Shown here: piece after piece, positions 53,919 through 62,823 of the stretch
How positions within the stretch are numbered: position 1 is the first letter of the stretch
Layout of the letters: each line of letters starts with the position of its first letter
NCBI RefSeq assembly: GCF_009765975.1
Contig: NZ_LMUJ01000072.1
Coordinates: 11,838-75,837, forward strand
Length of the DNA stretch: 64,000 nt
Origin: Acidisphaera sp. S103
GTDB lineage: Bacteria; Pseudomonadota; Alphaproteobacteria; Acetobacterales; Acetobacteraceae
Direction: 5' to 3'
The notes under the pieces: generated by a model
Told to the model about the DNA's origin: nothing
Seen by the model: the letters and a program-made list of their open reading frames with translations, nothing else
Databases searched by the model: none
Position numbers and translations under genes: made by a program

Positions 53919-53996
53919 ATGGGACCGGGAATTCTTCTTTGGCTGCTGGGCGTGCCGATCCCGATCATCATTTTGCTTGTGCTGCTCTGGCACTGA
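53919..53996 (+). CDS. 25-residue hydrophobic mini-protein
   Basis: The frame MGPGILLWLLGVPIPIIILL then VLLWH is preceded by AGGAGGAAATC, a near-perfect SD at the right spacing, and followed 24 bases later by a membrane-protein gene in the same direction. One transmembrane helix fills almost the whole protein. Very similar short proteins (MGPGxLLWLLGxPxPxIILL) are known in other proteobacteria as uncharacterised proteins. Too short for most gene callers, but the SD and composition make it convincing. Confidence 0.75.
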   Translation: MGPGILLWLLGVPIPIIILLVLLWH

Positions 53997-54020
53997 GTCC
54001 CAACCGACCGGAGAACAGCG

Positions 54021-54878
54021 ATGCAGACAACAACAATGCCCACCGATCCCGGCGCTCTGGTCGCCGAGACATCGGTGTCGGCCGTCTCGTGGGGTGCCAT
54101 TATCGCCGGCGCCTTCGTCATGGCGGCGGTCACGATCCTGTTGGTGGCACTTGGGTCGGGGTTGAGCCTCTCTTCCGTCTCGCCATGGCCAGGCAGCGGG
54201 GTTTCGGTGACGGGCTTCACCGTTATCACGGCAATATGGCTTATCGTCGTCCAGTGGCTGTCCGCCGCGCTCGGCGGCTACCTGACGGGGCGGTTGCGCA
54301 CGCATTGGGCGGGCGTGCATGTCCACGAGGTGTTTTTCCGCGACACCGCGCACGGTCTGCTGGCCTGGGCCGTTGCATCGGTGATCGGCATCGGCCTGCT
54401 GACCTCAGCCGTTTCGTCAATCGTCGGCGGTAGTGTCCACGCCGCAACCAGCCTGGCGGCCGGCGCGGCGTCTGGGGCAAGCCAGGGGGCCGCGCAGTCG
54501 GCGGCACCAGGCGGATACTACATCGATCAGTTGTTTCGATCCGACTCACAGGCGAGTTCAGGCCAGGACCCGCGTCCCGAAGCGACCCGCATCCTGGCAA
54601 TGGGGATACGGAATGGATCGGTCCCCGACGGCGACAAGACGTACCTCGCACGACTGGTGGCCGAACGGACCGGGATTTCCCAGGACGATGCGCGCAAGCG
54701 CGTGGATAACCTGATCGGTGAGGAACAAGCCGCGGAACAGAAAGTCAAAGCGGCAGCCGACCAGAGCAGGAAGGCAGTGGCGGCGCTTTCCTTCTATACG
54801 TTCTTCTCGATGCTGATCGGCGCATTCATCGCCAGCGTGGCCGCGGCGCTGGGTGGACGCAGCCGCGACGTTTACTGA
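54021..54878 (+). CDS. Uncharacterised membrane protein
   Basis: A 285-residue protein with three hydrophobic segments in the first half (about 22-45, 65-85, 115-135), a Gly/Ala-rich stretch, a charged helical region (VAERTGISQDDARKRVDNLI) and a last membrane helix near 255-275. It starts 24 bases after the 25-residue mini-protein and probably shares its transcript. No enzyme motif is visible. Repeated membrane-soluble-membrane layout suggests a membrane-anchored scaffold. Confidence 0.75.
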   Translation: MQTTTMPTDPGALVAETSVSAVSWGAIIAGAFVMAAVTILLVALGSGLSLSSVSPWPGSGVSVTGFTVITAIWLIVVQWLSAALGGYLTGRLRTHWAGVHVHEVFFRDTAHGLLAWAVASVIGIGLLTSAVSSIVGGSVHAATSLAAGAASGASQGAAQSAAPGGYYIDQLFRSDSQASSGQDPRPEATRILAMGIRNGSVPDGDKTYLARLVAERTGISQDDARKRVDNLIGEEQAAEQKVKAAADQSRKAVAALSFYTFFSMLIGAFIASVAAALGGRSRDVY

Positions 54879-54885
54879 TTGGACG

Positions 54886-54912
54886 GGGTCATACCGGCGA
54901 CCGGTATGACCC
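54886..54912. terminator. Bidirectional terminator-like hairpin
   Basis: GGGTCATACCGG and CCGGTATGACCC are perfectly complementary around CGA, exactly between the converging genes that end at 54878 and 54916. A 12-bp GC-rich stem in this position very likely ends both transcripts, although no T run is present. Confidence 0.7.
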
Positions 54913-54915
54913 GAT

Positions 54916-55749
54916 TCATCCTTGCCGCGGCAGCGTTTTCCGCAGCCATGCCGTCACGCGCTCGATGACCGCGTCCTGCCCCCCACGATAGAAGTGATCG
55001 CAGTTGGGGATGATATCGACCTCGCAGACACCCGCGGCGCGGTCGCGGAACGCCTCGGCGGGATAGGTTTCCGGGTCTTCCTGGTCCCCGCGTATATACA
55101 GGATAGGGCATGCAATGGACGGTGCCAGTTCCAGGGTGTCGGGCATCGCGCTTCGCCGGTCGAGGAAACTTTCCGGGGTGATGACGTACCACCAGCCCGG
55201 CATGAGCATCAGCTCCCGCCCACGGCCGGCCGCGACCATGGCCCGAGCCTGGGCGGTGAGTTCCTCCAGACGATCGCCCGCCATGAGGCCGGCCTGGCTT
55301 GACCGGCGCAGACCTTCCTTTCCGCCGCCGTGCGCCGACAGCAGGATCAGTGCCGGCGTGTCAGGATGCGCCACGACATGCGGCACGGCCAGCATGCCGC
55401 CGTTGCTGTGACCGATGATGACGGGCGGCGGAAACCCCTGGTCGGCCATCCACTTCGCGGCAATGCGGTTGTCCTCGATTCCGTCCGCCGTCAGTTGAAA
55501 CGCCGCGCCCTCGGCCGCGCGGCTGTCACGGATGCTCAGGATGTCGTGGCCACGGCGGTTGAACGCCAGGCATGCATAGCCCATCGCGGTGAGCGCCGGC
55601 GGCAGGAACCGTGGCGCGCCGACATAGAAATTCATCGTGTTGCCATGAAACAGCAGCACCGCGCCGACGGTCGGCTGCCCATCCGGCAGGTGCAAGGCAC
55701 CGTCCAGGGGAATTGTGTCGGTTTCGATCGAAATAAGTTCGGTTCGCAT
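54916..55749 (-). CDS. Alpha/beta hydrolase
   Basis: A 277-residue alpha/beta hydrolase. The oxyanion region is VLLFHGNTMNFYVGAPRFLP, the nucleophile elbow IIGHSNGGMLAV (Ser), and late candidates for acid and histidine lie in ILYIRGDQEDPETY and NCDHFYRGGQD. It resembles dienelactone-hydrolase-like and esterase-like proteins without a clear specific function. No signal peptide, so cytosolic. Confidence 0.8.
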   Translation of the reverse strand: MRTELISIETDTIPLDGALHLPDGQPTVGAVLLFHGNTMNFYVGAPRFLPPALTAMGYACLAFNRRGHDILSIRDSRAAEGAAFQLTADGIEDNRIAAKWMADQGFPPPVIIGHSNGGMLAVPHVVAHPDTPALILLSAHGGGKEGLRRSSQAGLMAGDRLEELTAQARAMVAAGRGRELMLMPGWWYVITPESFLDRRSAMPDTLELAPSIACPILYIRGDQEDPETYPAEAFRDRAAGVCEVDIIPNCDHFYRGGQDAVIERVTAWLRKTLPRQG

Positions 55750-55804
55750 ATTTACTGACCCATTCTGGCGAGAAACGCCGAACCACGATTATCGGCGCGC
55801 CGCT

Positions 55805-56101
55805 TCAGGCGGGCGGATTGCACTTGGTCCAGCCCCATTGTCCAGGCTGGAGTGTTATCGTCATCCCGTGCGTTGTCCAGCCGGTGGGGCCTCTGCGTAC
55901 CAGGGTGTCATCGGGGCATGACAGTCGCCGCCGTCCACCCGTACTGCGGGATAATATAAGGCCAAGTATCGTCTGCATTGCACGCGGCGCGCAAGACCCG
56001 GCGGTGGGTGCCGAAGGCTGCGTAGGGATCCACGCCGTGCCGTGCTGGATCAGATGACCCGGACTGGCGCCATGGCATGACGGATCAAGGGTTGGCGGCA
56101 A
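55805..56101 (-). CDS. Hypothetical ORF, uncertain
   Basis: A minus-strand frame of up to 98 codons whose C-terminal part (THGMTITLQPGQWGWTKCNP) looks protein-like, while the N-terminal part resembles random GC-rich translation. No SD is clear for any start. It may be the tail of a lost gene. The remaining sequence between 55750 and 56118 shows no feature. Confidence 0.25.
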   Translation of the reverse strand: MPPTLDPSCHGASPGHLIQHGTAWIPTQPSAPTAGSCAPRAMQTILGLILSRSTGGRRRLSCPDDTLVRRGPTGWTTHGMTITLQPGQWGWTKCNPPA

Positions 56102-56118
56102 CGCTATTTGGCATCGCC

Positions 56119-57462
56119 TTAAGCCGATACACGGGATTTAGCCAAATCAGCACTAACCGGGACAAGTCCGTGTTCGTGTCCGAAACGAATTCGCATTACC
56201 TCGGGGAGGGTCTTATCCGATTGTGCGACGGCGCCGCCAGCCCGGACCCGATACGCAGCCGCATGCGTCAGAGCGTCGGGAATCGTCCCATTTGCCAGGG
56301 AGCGGGCCGCCTCCAGGACCAGGCGGCGGAAACGGATTACGCCCATATCCGTCGGCCCCAGATGTTCGGTCGAGCGGTCAGCAATCAGGCCCTGGCTGTC
56401 CTGGATGCAGGCATCCTGCTCGGACACGCCCTCGATGCCGGTATAGCTTTCGGTCTTCTGTTTGGCACGATCGATCAGATAGTCGTTCTCCCGCCGGCGC
56501 AGGGGAATGTAGTGCGCATCGACCTCTGCATGGACGCCTGATCCGGCGCGGAAGCGCGCACGTTCCGCATCCGTCAGCGGACGTTCCGGGTTCCAGGTGT
56601 AGGTGTGGACCCAGCACGACGTGTCGTCGATCGGCACCCAGCACTGGCCGTGGTAGTTCTCGCCCGGAAAGGCGTTCGGCGCCAGGCCGTGGTTGGGCAT
56701 CAGAAACTGGCTGACCCGCCAATAGGTCTGGCCCGGGTCGCCTCGCCGAGCGGCGCCGAGAACGAGGCCAGCCGGGTGGTCGGCGATGGTGAAACGCGGG
56801 GCGCCGTCGTCGCGCATCCAGCGGACTGTATCGGTACCGGAGGAGACTTTGGCCAGCAGCCGGACGGTGACGTCGTCGGCGTCGGAGATGGCCATGTGAA
56901 GGAAGGAGAAATGCGCGGTGTCGAGTCCGCCTTCGCACGCCTGCGCCCAATTGCATTGTTGCAGCTTTTTGGAAACGAAAACATGCGAGGCGGGCAATAG
57001 CGCAAATTCAAGTTCGGGCAGAGGCGGTTTGTGTTCGCGCGGGCCGAGATAGGCCCAGACGAATCCCCCGGCTTCCTGCGTGGGGTAGGCCAGCAGATGC
57101 ACATTATCTTCCGCGCGCTGCCTCGCTGGGCCGGGGTCCATCGTCGGCAAGGCGAGGCAGCGGCCGTCAACGCCGAACTTCCAACCGTGATAAACGCAAC
57201 GGATGCCGCCTTCCTCATTACGGCCAAAAAACAGGTCGGCACCGCGATGAGGGCAGCGCGGGGAGACGAGACCGACGGTCCCGTCGGTGGCCCGGAAGGC
57301 CCGAAGGTCTTCGCCGAGGATCGTGACCCGGACTGGCGGGCCGTCGGGTTCGGGCAATTCGGTGCTGAGCAGGACCGGTTGCCAGAAATGGCGGAAGAGT
57401 TGGCCCATCGGCGTTTTCGGACCAGTACGGGTCAGCAGGACGTTGTCGGCTTCCGTCAGCAT
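56119..57462 (-). CDS. Rieske aromatic-ring-hydroxylating oxygenase, phthalate-dioxygenase-like
   Basis: A 447-residue oxygenase component. The Rieske [2Fe-2S] site is C70-P-H72 in SPRCPHRGADLF and C89-x2-H92 in CVYHGW. The mononuclear iron site is D181, H184 and H189 in GGLDTAHFSFLH. Length and N-terminus match phthalate 4,5-dioxygenase-like proteins, which hydroxylate or demethylate aromatic compounds using electrons from a separate reductase. No reductase gene lies next to it. Neighbours (an enolase-superfamily enzyme 55 bases upstream) suggest a catabolic operon. Confidence 0.87.
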   Translation of the reverse strand: MLTEADNVLLTRTGPKTPMGQLFRHFWQPVLLSTELPEPDGPPVRVTILGEDLRAFRATDGTVGLVSPRCPHRGADLFFGRNEEGGIRCVYHGWKFGVDGRCLALPTMDPGPARQRAEDNVHLLAYPTQEAGGFVWAYLGPREHKPPLPELEFALLPASHVFVSKKLQQCNWAQACEGGLDTAHFSFLHMAISDADDVTVRLLAKVSSGTDTVRWMRDDGAPRFTIADHPAGLVLGAARRGDPGQTYWRVSQFLMPNHGLAPNAFPGENYHGQCWVPIDDTSCWVHTYTWNPERPLTDAERARFRAGSGVHAEVDAHYIPLRRRENDYLIDRAKQKTESYTGIEGVSEQDACIQDSQGLIADRSTEHLGPTDMGVIRFRRLVLEAARSLANGTIPDALTHAAAYRVRAGGAVAQSDKTLPEVMRIRFGHEHGLVPVSADLAKSRVSA

Positions 57463-57517
57463 TGTGTCATCCTCCCCTTTTTCTTGTCGTGCACGGCAAC
57501 GCCGTAGGGCCGCCGGA

Positions 57518-58717
57518 TCAATATCCCGTCCGCGTCGCTGCGGCGGCGTAGTGCTTGCGGGGAAACTCCTCGGTGTAGGACCGCAGCCCCTTCCCCATCC
57601 GGGTGCCCATGTCGCGATAGGGTTTGGCTCGCAGGCGGGCGACGTCCAGGTCGATGCCGATGCCGGGCGTGGTCGGCAGATCGACGAAACTGTCGTGGAC
57701 GGTCAGCGGCGTCACCGCGATTTCGTCGCAGGCGGGTTTCAGGTTGATGAAGCACTCGGCGATCCAGAAATTCGGGATCATGGCGGAAAGCTGCACCGTC
57801 GCGGCCAGGCCGACCAATGTCGAATTGTAGTTGTGCGGGGAAATCGCTACCGCGTGCGGCTGCGCCATCGCGGCTATGTCGAGCATCGCGGAAATGCCGC
57901 CGCAGTTGCAGATATCCGGGTTGATGATGTCGGCGGCTCGGGCCGCCAGGGCCTGGGCGAATCCCTCCTTGGAGTAGATTGCCTCGCCCGTAACGATTGG
58001 CATCGGCAACGCGCGCCGGACTTCGGCTACCAGCTCGATGTTGTCGCATAAGCAAGGTTCTTCGTACCAACCGATATCATATTCGGCGATACGCTGGCCG
58101 ATGCGGATGGCGTGCATCGGGGCGAGGCGGCGGTGTACTTCGACCAGCAAAGTAAAGTCAGGGCCGAGCGCCTGACGCATTTGGCGGACGTAGTTGACGA
58201 CGTGGTCTTCGTCCTCGCGATGGATGAAATTACGCCACGGGCCGGGGAACGGGTCCCACTTCAACGCGGTGTAGCCGGCGGCTTTGACCGCCAGAGCGCG
58301 TTCGAGGTTTTTCTCGATGCTGTCGGTGCCGCTGGACCAGCCGTTCGCGTAGACCTTCACGCGTTCGCGGGAGGCGCCGCCGAGGATGTTGTACAGCGGC
58401 TGGCCGGCATTTTTCGCAACGATGTCCCACAGGGCGATTTCGATCGCACTCCACGCCGACATCAGGTCGAGCGAGGTTCGGCGCATCGCGAAATCCTCGA
58501 ACACCACCTGGGCGGTGTGGCGGATGCTGAACGCGTCGCGGCCGATCATGTATTTGGCCAGGTCGCGCAGCAGGTGTTCGATGACCGGTTCCTTGCCGGG
58601 GGTGACGTAGGCCTCACCCCAACCGTGCAGGCCGCTTTCGGTTTCGACACGGCAAAACAGCAGGTTCTTGGCGGTTCCGGGGTCGAACAGGAACGTTTCG
58701 ATGCGCGCGATTTTCAT
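57518..58717 (-). CDS. Mandelate racemase/muconate lactonizing-family enzyme
   Basis: A 399-residue enolase-superfamily protein beginning MKIARIETFLFDPGTAKNLL, with GGAGGATT about 8 bases upstream of the ATG at 58717. Metal-ligand regions appear as LLVEVHRRLAP, GWYEEPCLCDN and the following PIVTGEAIYSKEGF, and the ALKWDPFPGPWRNF stretch is typical of sugar-acid dehydratase subgroups. It probably dehydrates an acid sugar or a related polyhydroxy acid; exact substrate unknown. Shares an operon with the Rieske oxygenase. Confidence 0.84.
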   Translation of the reverse strand: MKIARIETFLFDPGTAKNLLFCRVETESGLHGWGEAYVTPGKEPVIEHLLRDLAKYMIGRDAFSIRHTAQVVFEDFAMRRTSLDLMSAWSAIEIALWDIVAKNAGQPLYNILGGASRERVKVYANGWSSGTDSIEKNLERALAVKAAGYTALKWDPFPGPWRNFIHREDEDHVVNYVRQMRQALGPDFTLLVEVHRRLAPMHAIRIGQRIAEYDIGWYEEPCLCDNIELVAEVRRALPMPIVTGEAIYSKEGFAQALAARAADIINPDICNCGGISAMLDIAAMAQPHAVAISPHNYNSTLVGLAATVQLSAMIPNFWIAECFINLKPACDEIAVTPLTVHDSFVDLPTTPGIGIDLDVARLRAKPYRDMGTRMGKGLRSYTEEFPRKHYAAAATRTGY

Positions 58718-58795
58718 GGACGAATCCTCCTGGCGGCGGAGAGTACGCCCGGTGCCGGGTGGCGGGCAAATGGCGGAATACGGTATGGCTGGGCG

Positions 58796-59440
58796 ATGGA
58801 CCCACGCATCCTGTTCCAGGACCAGCGCTTCGTCGTGCTCGATAAGCCGGCGGGATTGCCGGTGCATGGCGGTCCTGCTGGCGGCCGCAGCGTCGAGGAC
58901 TGGTTTCCGTTGCTGTCACGCCGCAAGGACGGACCGTGGCTGGCACACCGACTGGACGCCGATACCGCCGGTTGCCTGGTCATCGCGCTGCGGCGGGCCG
59001 CGTTGCTGGCGGCGCAGGCCTTGTTTGCGTCCGGTGATGTGCGCAAGACCTATTGGGCTGTGGTTTCCGGCCAGGTCTCCAGCGATCGGGGCATGATCGC
59101 CGCCCCGTTGCGCCGGGTCACCAGTCCACGCGGCTGGCACATGATCGTTGATGAGCGGTCGGGCCAATCCGCTACCACCGACTGGCAGGTGCGTGGCCGA
59201 ACCCGGGACAGAACCTGGCTGGAATTGACGCCACGCACCGGGCGCACGCACCAGATCCGCGTGCATTGCGCCGCGCTCGGCGCACCGATTCTCGGCGATG
59301 AGCGATATGGCTCGGCCGGCGGCGGCCTGCATCTGCTGGCGCGCGCGATCCACGTGCCGCTCGATCCGGCGGTGGATGTCTCCGCCGAACCACCGCCGCA
59401 CATGCTGGCCGCCCTGCGACAATGTGGCTTCCGCGGCTAG
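58796..59440 (+). CDS. RluA-family pseudouridine synthase
   Basis: A 214-residue protein with RFVVLDKPAGLPVHGG, the catalytic aspartate in HRLDADTAGCLVIAL, and the conserved LTPRTGRTHQIRVHCAALGA followed by PILGDERYG. This is the catalytic domain of the RluA family without an S4 domain, similar to small RluA/RluC-like or TruC-like enzymes. It modifies rRNA or tRNA uridines; the target is not clear. Divergent from the enolase-type gene 78 bases away. Confidence 0.87.
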   Translation: MDPRILFQDQRFVVLDKPAGLPVHGGPAGGRSVEDWFPLLSRRKDGPWLAHRLDADTAGCLVIALRRAALLAAQALFASGDVRKTYWAVVSGQVSSDRGMIAAPLRRVTSPRGWHMIVDERSGQSATTDWQVRGRTRDRTWLELTPRTGRTHQIRVHCAALGAPILGDERYGSAGGGLHLLARAIHVPLDPAVDVSAEPPPHMLAALRQCGFRG

Positions 59441-59968
59441 CCGCTAGAATCCAACACTTGGTGTCCCTTTTTACCGCTGCGATGACCTTTGTGGGCCTTT
59501 TGTCCATCGGGCCGGGCGTGGGTCGAGGTTAGCAATCGCCACAAGGCGCTGGCGGTCGGTATCAGAGATGTCAATCGCAGCTATCCAGGGGAAGCCCCAA
59601 TCGGATGCAGACATCAGATTATATCTACCAGTCCTCATCCAAACCCGACTTCCACCGGCTGGATCAGATCAGCTTATCCTGACGCCCCCCTGCGTTCTGG
59701 ACGGTGTCACGCTCTATTATGGAACGTTCTTCAACGAGCCGCGTAACGGCCGCATGGACATCGGAGCGGCGGCGTGCTATCACGCTTCTGTGAGCGGCGT
59801 GAAACGCGGCGGTTTTTTGAGATTTGGCCCTCCCCTAGCTGGCACCGAGCGTAATCCCGACCGAACTGGGCTGTTAAGATTTTCGGGAGATGGATGTTCG
59901 CCTTATCGGAAAGCCGAATTCCGTGAACTGGACGGCAACGGGATGGGATACCGGAGATAGGGCGTAGC
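59441..59968. other. Intergenic region with one repeat copy
   Basis: About 530 bases before the lipoprotein gene. It includes one copy of a short structured direct repeat (59535-59632); the rest contains no recognised gene. Confidence 0.4.
59583..59632 (+). repeat. Direct repeat copy A flanking the lipoprotein gene
   Basis: This 50-base stretch matches 60640-60689 at 42 positions. Upstream both copies also share ATCGCCACAAG (59535 here, 60580 there) with different spacing. The two copies frame the lipoprotein gene at 59969. Confidence 0.7.
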
Positions 59969-60502
59969 ATGAAAATCGTTTTCGATATCGGACGGATACG
60001 GATCGCGTGGCTGTTCGCCCTGCTGGTCGTGCTCGAAGGATGTGCCGGCCCGAAAATCGCGGCAGACCAGCTTGACAAGGTCGAACCGAATCAGAACCCA
60101 ATCTGTTCGTGTTCCTACGAGATTGCCGCCACGATCGATCCTGGGATTAACAATTACGAAGGCATTGACGAGTCGGTTCGTGAATCCCTGGATATAGCTC
60201 TGGCGAAATCGAAACTATTTACACCTGACTCTGCAATCAAGTACAAGATCAAAGCCGATGTTCTGGTTGCCAGCGAAGCCGCCTGGAGTTTTGGATCATT
60301 CAATGGGAAACTTTCAATTAGATATACTGTGCTAAACGCGTCTGGACAGGAGCTGCTAAAGACTGAAATCTACACAGAGGCTGGAAGCGACAAGGCGTAT
60401 TTTTCTGGCGCAGCCCGGCACCAGCGGTCACGAGCCGTAAACATTTCGAAGAATGTTCTACAATTCGTTGAGCGCCTCCGGACAAGCGGCGTTCTGACTT
60501 AG
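59969..60502 (+). CDS. Lipoprotein of unknown function
   Basis: A 177-residue protein with a membrane leader and a lipobox ending at C25 (VVLEGCAGPK). The mature part has NNYEGIDESVRESLDIALAK and KYKIKADVLVASEAAWSFG, a compact alpha/beta pattern with no enzyme motif that I know. GGAGATAGGG precedes the ATG. Its codon use (ATA, AAA, TTA, AAT) is more AT-rich than the neighbouring genes, and it is framed by direct repeats, which suggests recent acquisition. Confidence 0.7.
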   Translation: MKIVFDIGRIRIAWLFALLVVLEGCAGPKIAADQLDKVEPNQNPICSCSYEIAATIDPGINNYEGIDESVRESLDIALAKSKLFTPDSAIKYKIKADVLVASEAAWSFGSFNGKLSIRYTVLNASGQELLKTEIYTEAGSDKAYFSGAARHQRSRAVNISKNVLQFVERLRTSGVLT

Positions 60503-60578
60503 GTGCGGGCATGGGTTGTGGTTGGCCTCGGCCAGGAAGCAATTGATCGCCGCCCGACCTGCTTTTACGGGCTGTTCC

Positions 60579-60605
60579 GATCGCCACAAGATGTCAGTGG
60601 CGATC
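60579..60605 (+). repeat. Perfect inverted repeat within repeat copy B
   Basis: GATCGCCAC and GTGGCGATC pair perfectly around a 9-base loop. The matching part of copy A (near 59535) keeps only an imperfect version. It indicates that the repeats have a structured head. Confidence 0.6.
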
Positions 60606-60639
60606 CATTTGCGTATCCGCCGGACTCACACGTGCAACA

Positions 60640-60689
60640 ATCCAGGGGCATCCCTAATCGGATGCAAACGTCAGATTAGATCGACTAGT
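60640..60689 (+). repeat. Direct repeat copy B flanking the lipoprotein gene
   Basis: Fifty bases matching 59583-59632 at 42 positions, including the shared core AATCGGATGCA and TCAGATTA. It lies in the same orientation downstream of the lipoprotein gene. Confidence 0.7.
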
Positions 60690-60952
60690 ACCTCCGCACA
60701 GACGTTTTGACCGATAGCCATGACGATTATGAGCCGCTGCCGCCATGACCGGTGGCTTTTGGTTTATGGAAAACGGACGTTGATGCCCCGCCCCGTCGAG
60801 GTCCGTTCGGCGCACACCGCGGTTGTTCCGGGCATATCCACACCCGCCCTCTGGACGGCCCAACCGGCGCGGTCCACGATTGGCCGCAAAGCAAGGGTTC
60901 AGGGGGGAATAGTGATCAACGACGCGAATGCGTGGTTCACGGTCGTTGCCGT

Positions 60953-62797
60953 ATGACGGCCGTCTTTCGTCGTCAGTCGCTGGACAGGCTTGTCTTTGCG
61001 GTCGAGGCGCTGGTGGTCGTCACCATCATCGTCAATATCGCTGTCACGTTCAGCAACGCGGTTGTGCGGTATCTGACCAATCAGGACTTCCCCTGGGCAT
61101 CCGATGTCTGGACCATCCTGATCTCCATCATCACCTTCCTCGGCGCGCCGGCGTATTTCCGGCGCGGCGCGGGCATGGCCTACACCGCACTGATCGATCG
61201 ATCAGACAGTCCCAACAGACAAGCGCTGCGGGCGAGCGGCCTGGTCATCTTCCTTGCCGTCTGCGTCGTCGCACTGGCCGCCTATCCCGCGTTCTTCGCC
61301 GGACAGCTAACGCAAACATTGCAGGTAATCGGCCTCAGCTCCGCCTTCGTCGCGATGTGGCTCGGCCTCGGCCTCCTGCTGTTCTGTTTGTTCACGATCG
61401 AGAAACTCTGCGCCCTGAACGGGCGCGCAATCCTCATCGGCATCGCGGTCGGCGCGGCCATGGCCCTAACCGCGGTCGCGCTGCGGCGAGCCTACTATCT
61501 CGACGTCATCGAGATCGACCCGTTCCTGCTGATCGTGCCCGCACTGGTGGTCGCCTTCGTCACCGGCGTGCCGATCGCCGGCGTCCTGGCACTCGCCGGC
61601 CTGCTGTATTTCGTGCTCACAGGTGACGCACCGATCACCAGCGTCCCATCTTCGATGCAGTACGGCGTAACCAGCTTCATCCTGCTCGCCGTGCCGTTCT
61701 TCATGGTCGCCGGCACGCTGATGGAAGTCACCGGCATGGCACGCCGCATGATCGACACGGTGCAGGAATGGGTGGGCCATTGGACCGGCGGCCTGCTGGT
61801 CGCACAGGTTGTGGCGATGTACGTGTTCTCCGGCCTCAGCGGATCGAAGGCGGCCGACATCGCGACGGTGGGCGGCGTGATGAAAACACCGTTGCGCGAC
61901 TACGGCTATCCGCCAACGGAATCCGTCGCCGTTCTGGCCGCGAGTGCCGCCATGGGCGAAACCATCCCGCCCTCGCTGATGCTGCTCGTCCTCGGCTCCA
62001 TCACCACCCTGTCGGTGGGGTCGCTGTTCCTGGCCGGACTGCTGCCGGCGGCGATCCTGGCGCTGGTGCTGATCGCCGTGGTCATCGTCCGCAGCCACCT
62101 GTTCGGCCACCTCAAGGGACCACCGTTCCGCCTGAGCCGAGCCCTGCGCCGCACCCCGCAGGCAGTGCCGGCCTTCCTGGTGCCGGTGATCGTCGTGGGC
62201 GGCATCATCGGCGGCATCGCCTCCCCCACCGAGTCGGCAACCTTCGCCGTCGTCTACGGCTTCGCCGCCGCCATCGTGGTATATCGCAGCATCGGCCTGC
62301 GGACCGGCTGCATCGCCTTGCGCGACGCCGCGCTAACCGCCGGCATGGTGCTGTTCATGGTCTCCACCTCCAACCTGGTGTCGCAGGCGATCGTTATCGA
62401 CGGGCTGGGGCGTACGCTTGCCGCCGCCTTCGCGTCACTGCACAGCCCCACCATCTTCCTGCTCGGCACCGTCATCGTCATGGTCGTGGTGGGCTTCATC
62501 CTGGAAGGCATACCGGCGATCCTGATCGCCGCTCCGATCCTGCTGCCCGTCGCGACACGCGCTGGCATCGATCCGCTGCAATACGGCATAGTGCTGACCA
62601 TGGCTGTGGGCATCGGCGTTTTCCTGCCACCCATCGGCATCGGCTATTACATCGCCTGCGCGATCGGCGAGGCCCCGGTGAACGCAACGATGCGCCCCAG
62701 CCTGATTTACAGTGCGTTTCTCGTCCTGGGGTTGGTGATTGTCGTGCTGTTCCCGCAAATCACCGTCTGGGTTCCGCACTATTTCGGTATGCACTAA
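60953..62797 (+). CDS. TRAP transporter, fused DctQ-DctM membrane protein
   Basis: A 614-residue inner-membrane protein. The N-terminal DctQ part (about 1-150) has four membrane segments and VVRYLTNQDFPWASDVWTIL. The DctM part follows with VPFFMVAGTLMEVTGMARRM, SGSKAADIATVGGVMKTPLR, ETIPPSLMLLVLGSITTLSV and GGIIGGIASPTESATFAVVY. It imports carboxylates or similar anions using a sodium or proton gradient, with the binding protein at 62824. Confidence 0.9.
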   Translation: MTAVFRRQSLDRLVFAVEALVVVTIIVNIAVTFSNAVVRYLTNQDFPWASDVWTILISIITFLGAPAYFRRGAGMAYTALIDRSDSPNRQALRASGLVIFLAVCVVALAAYPAFFAGQLTQTLQVIGLSSAFVAMWLGLGLLLFCLFTIEKLCALNGRAILIGIAVGAAMALTAVALRRAYYLDVIEIDPFLLIVPALVVAFVTGVPIAGVLALAGLLYFVLTGDAPITSVPSSMQYGVTSFILLAVPFFMVAGTLMEVTGMARRMIDTVQEWVGHWTGGLLVAQVVAMYVFSGLSGSKAADIATVGGVMKTPLRDYGYPPTESVAVLAASAAMGETIPPSLMLLVLGSITTLSVGSLFLAGLLPAAILALVLIAVVIVRSHLFGHLKGPPFRLSRALRRTPQAVPAFLVPVIVVGGIIGGIASPTESATFAVVYGFAAAIVVYRSIGLRTGCIALRDAALTAGMVLFMVSTSNLVSQAIVIDGLGRTLAAAFASLHSPTIFLLGTVIVMVVVGFILEGIPAILIAAPILLPVATRAGIDPLQYGIVLTMAVGIGVFLPPIGIGYYIACAIGEAPVNATMRPSLIYSAFLVLGLVIVVLFPQITVWVPHYFGMH

Positions 62798-62823
62798 ACA
62801 AGAAATACGGGGGGACTCCATCC

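Larger units (their letters stand above)
60503..60952. other. Intergenic region with repeat copy and hairpin
   Basis: About 450 bases containing repeat copy B and a perfect 9-bp inverted repeat at 60579-60605. It also contains the promoter of the TRAP operon. No further gene is recognised. Confidence 0.4.

Noticed and set aside
58112-58795. N-terminal extension of the pseudouridine synthase
   Set aside because: The frame stays open upstream but lies opposite the enolase-superfamily gene and lacks family residues; the ATG at 58796 gives a standard N-terminus.
61768-62823. N-terminal extension of the TRAP binding protein
   Set aside because: The extension overlaps the fused QM gene out of frame; the ATG at 62824 has an SD and begins a twin-arginine signal.
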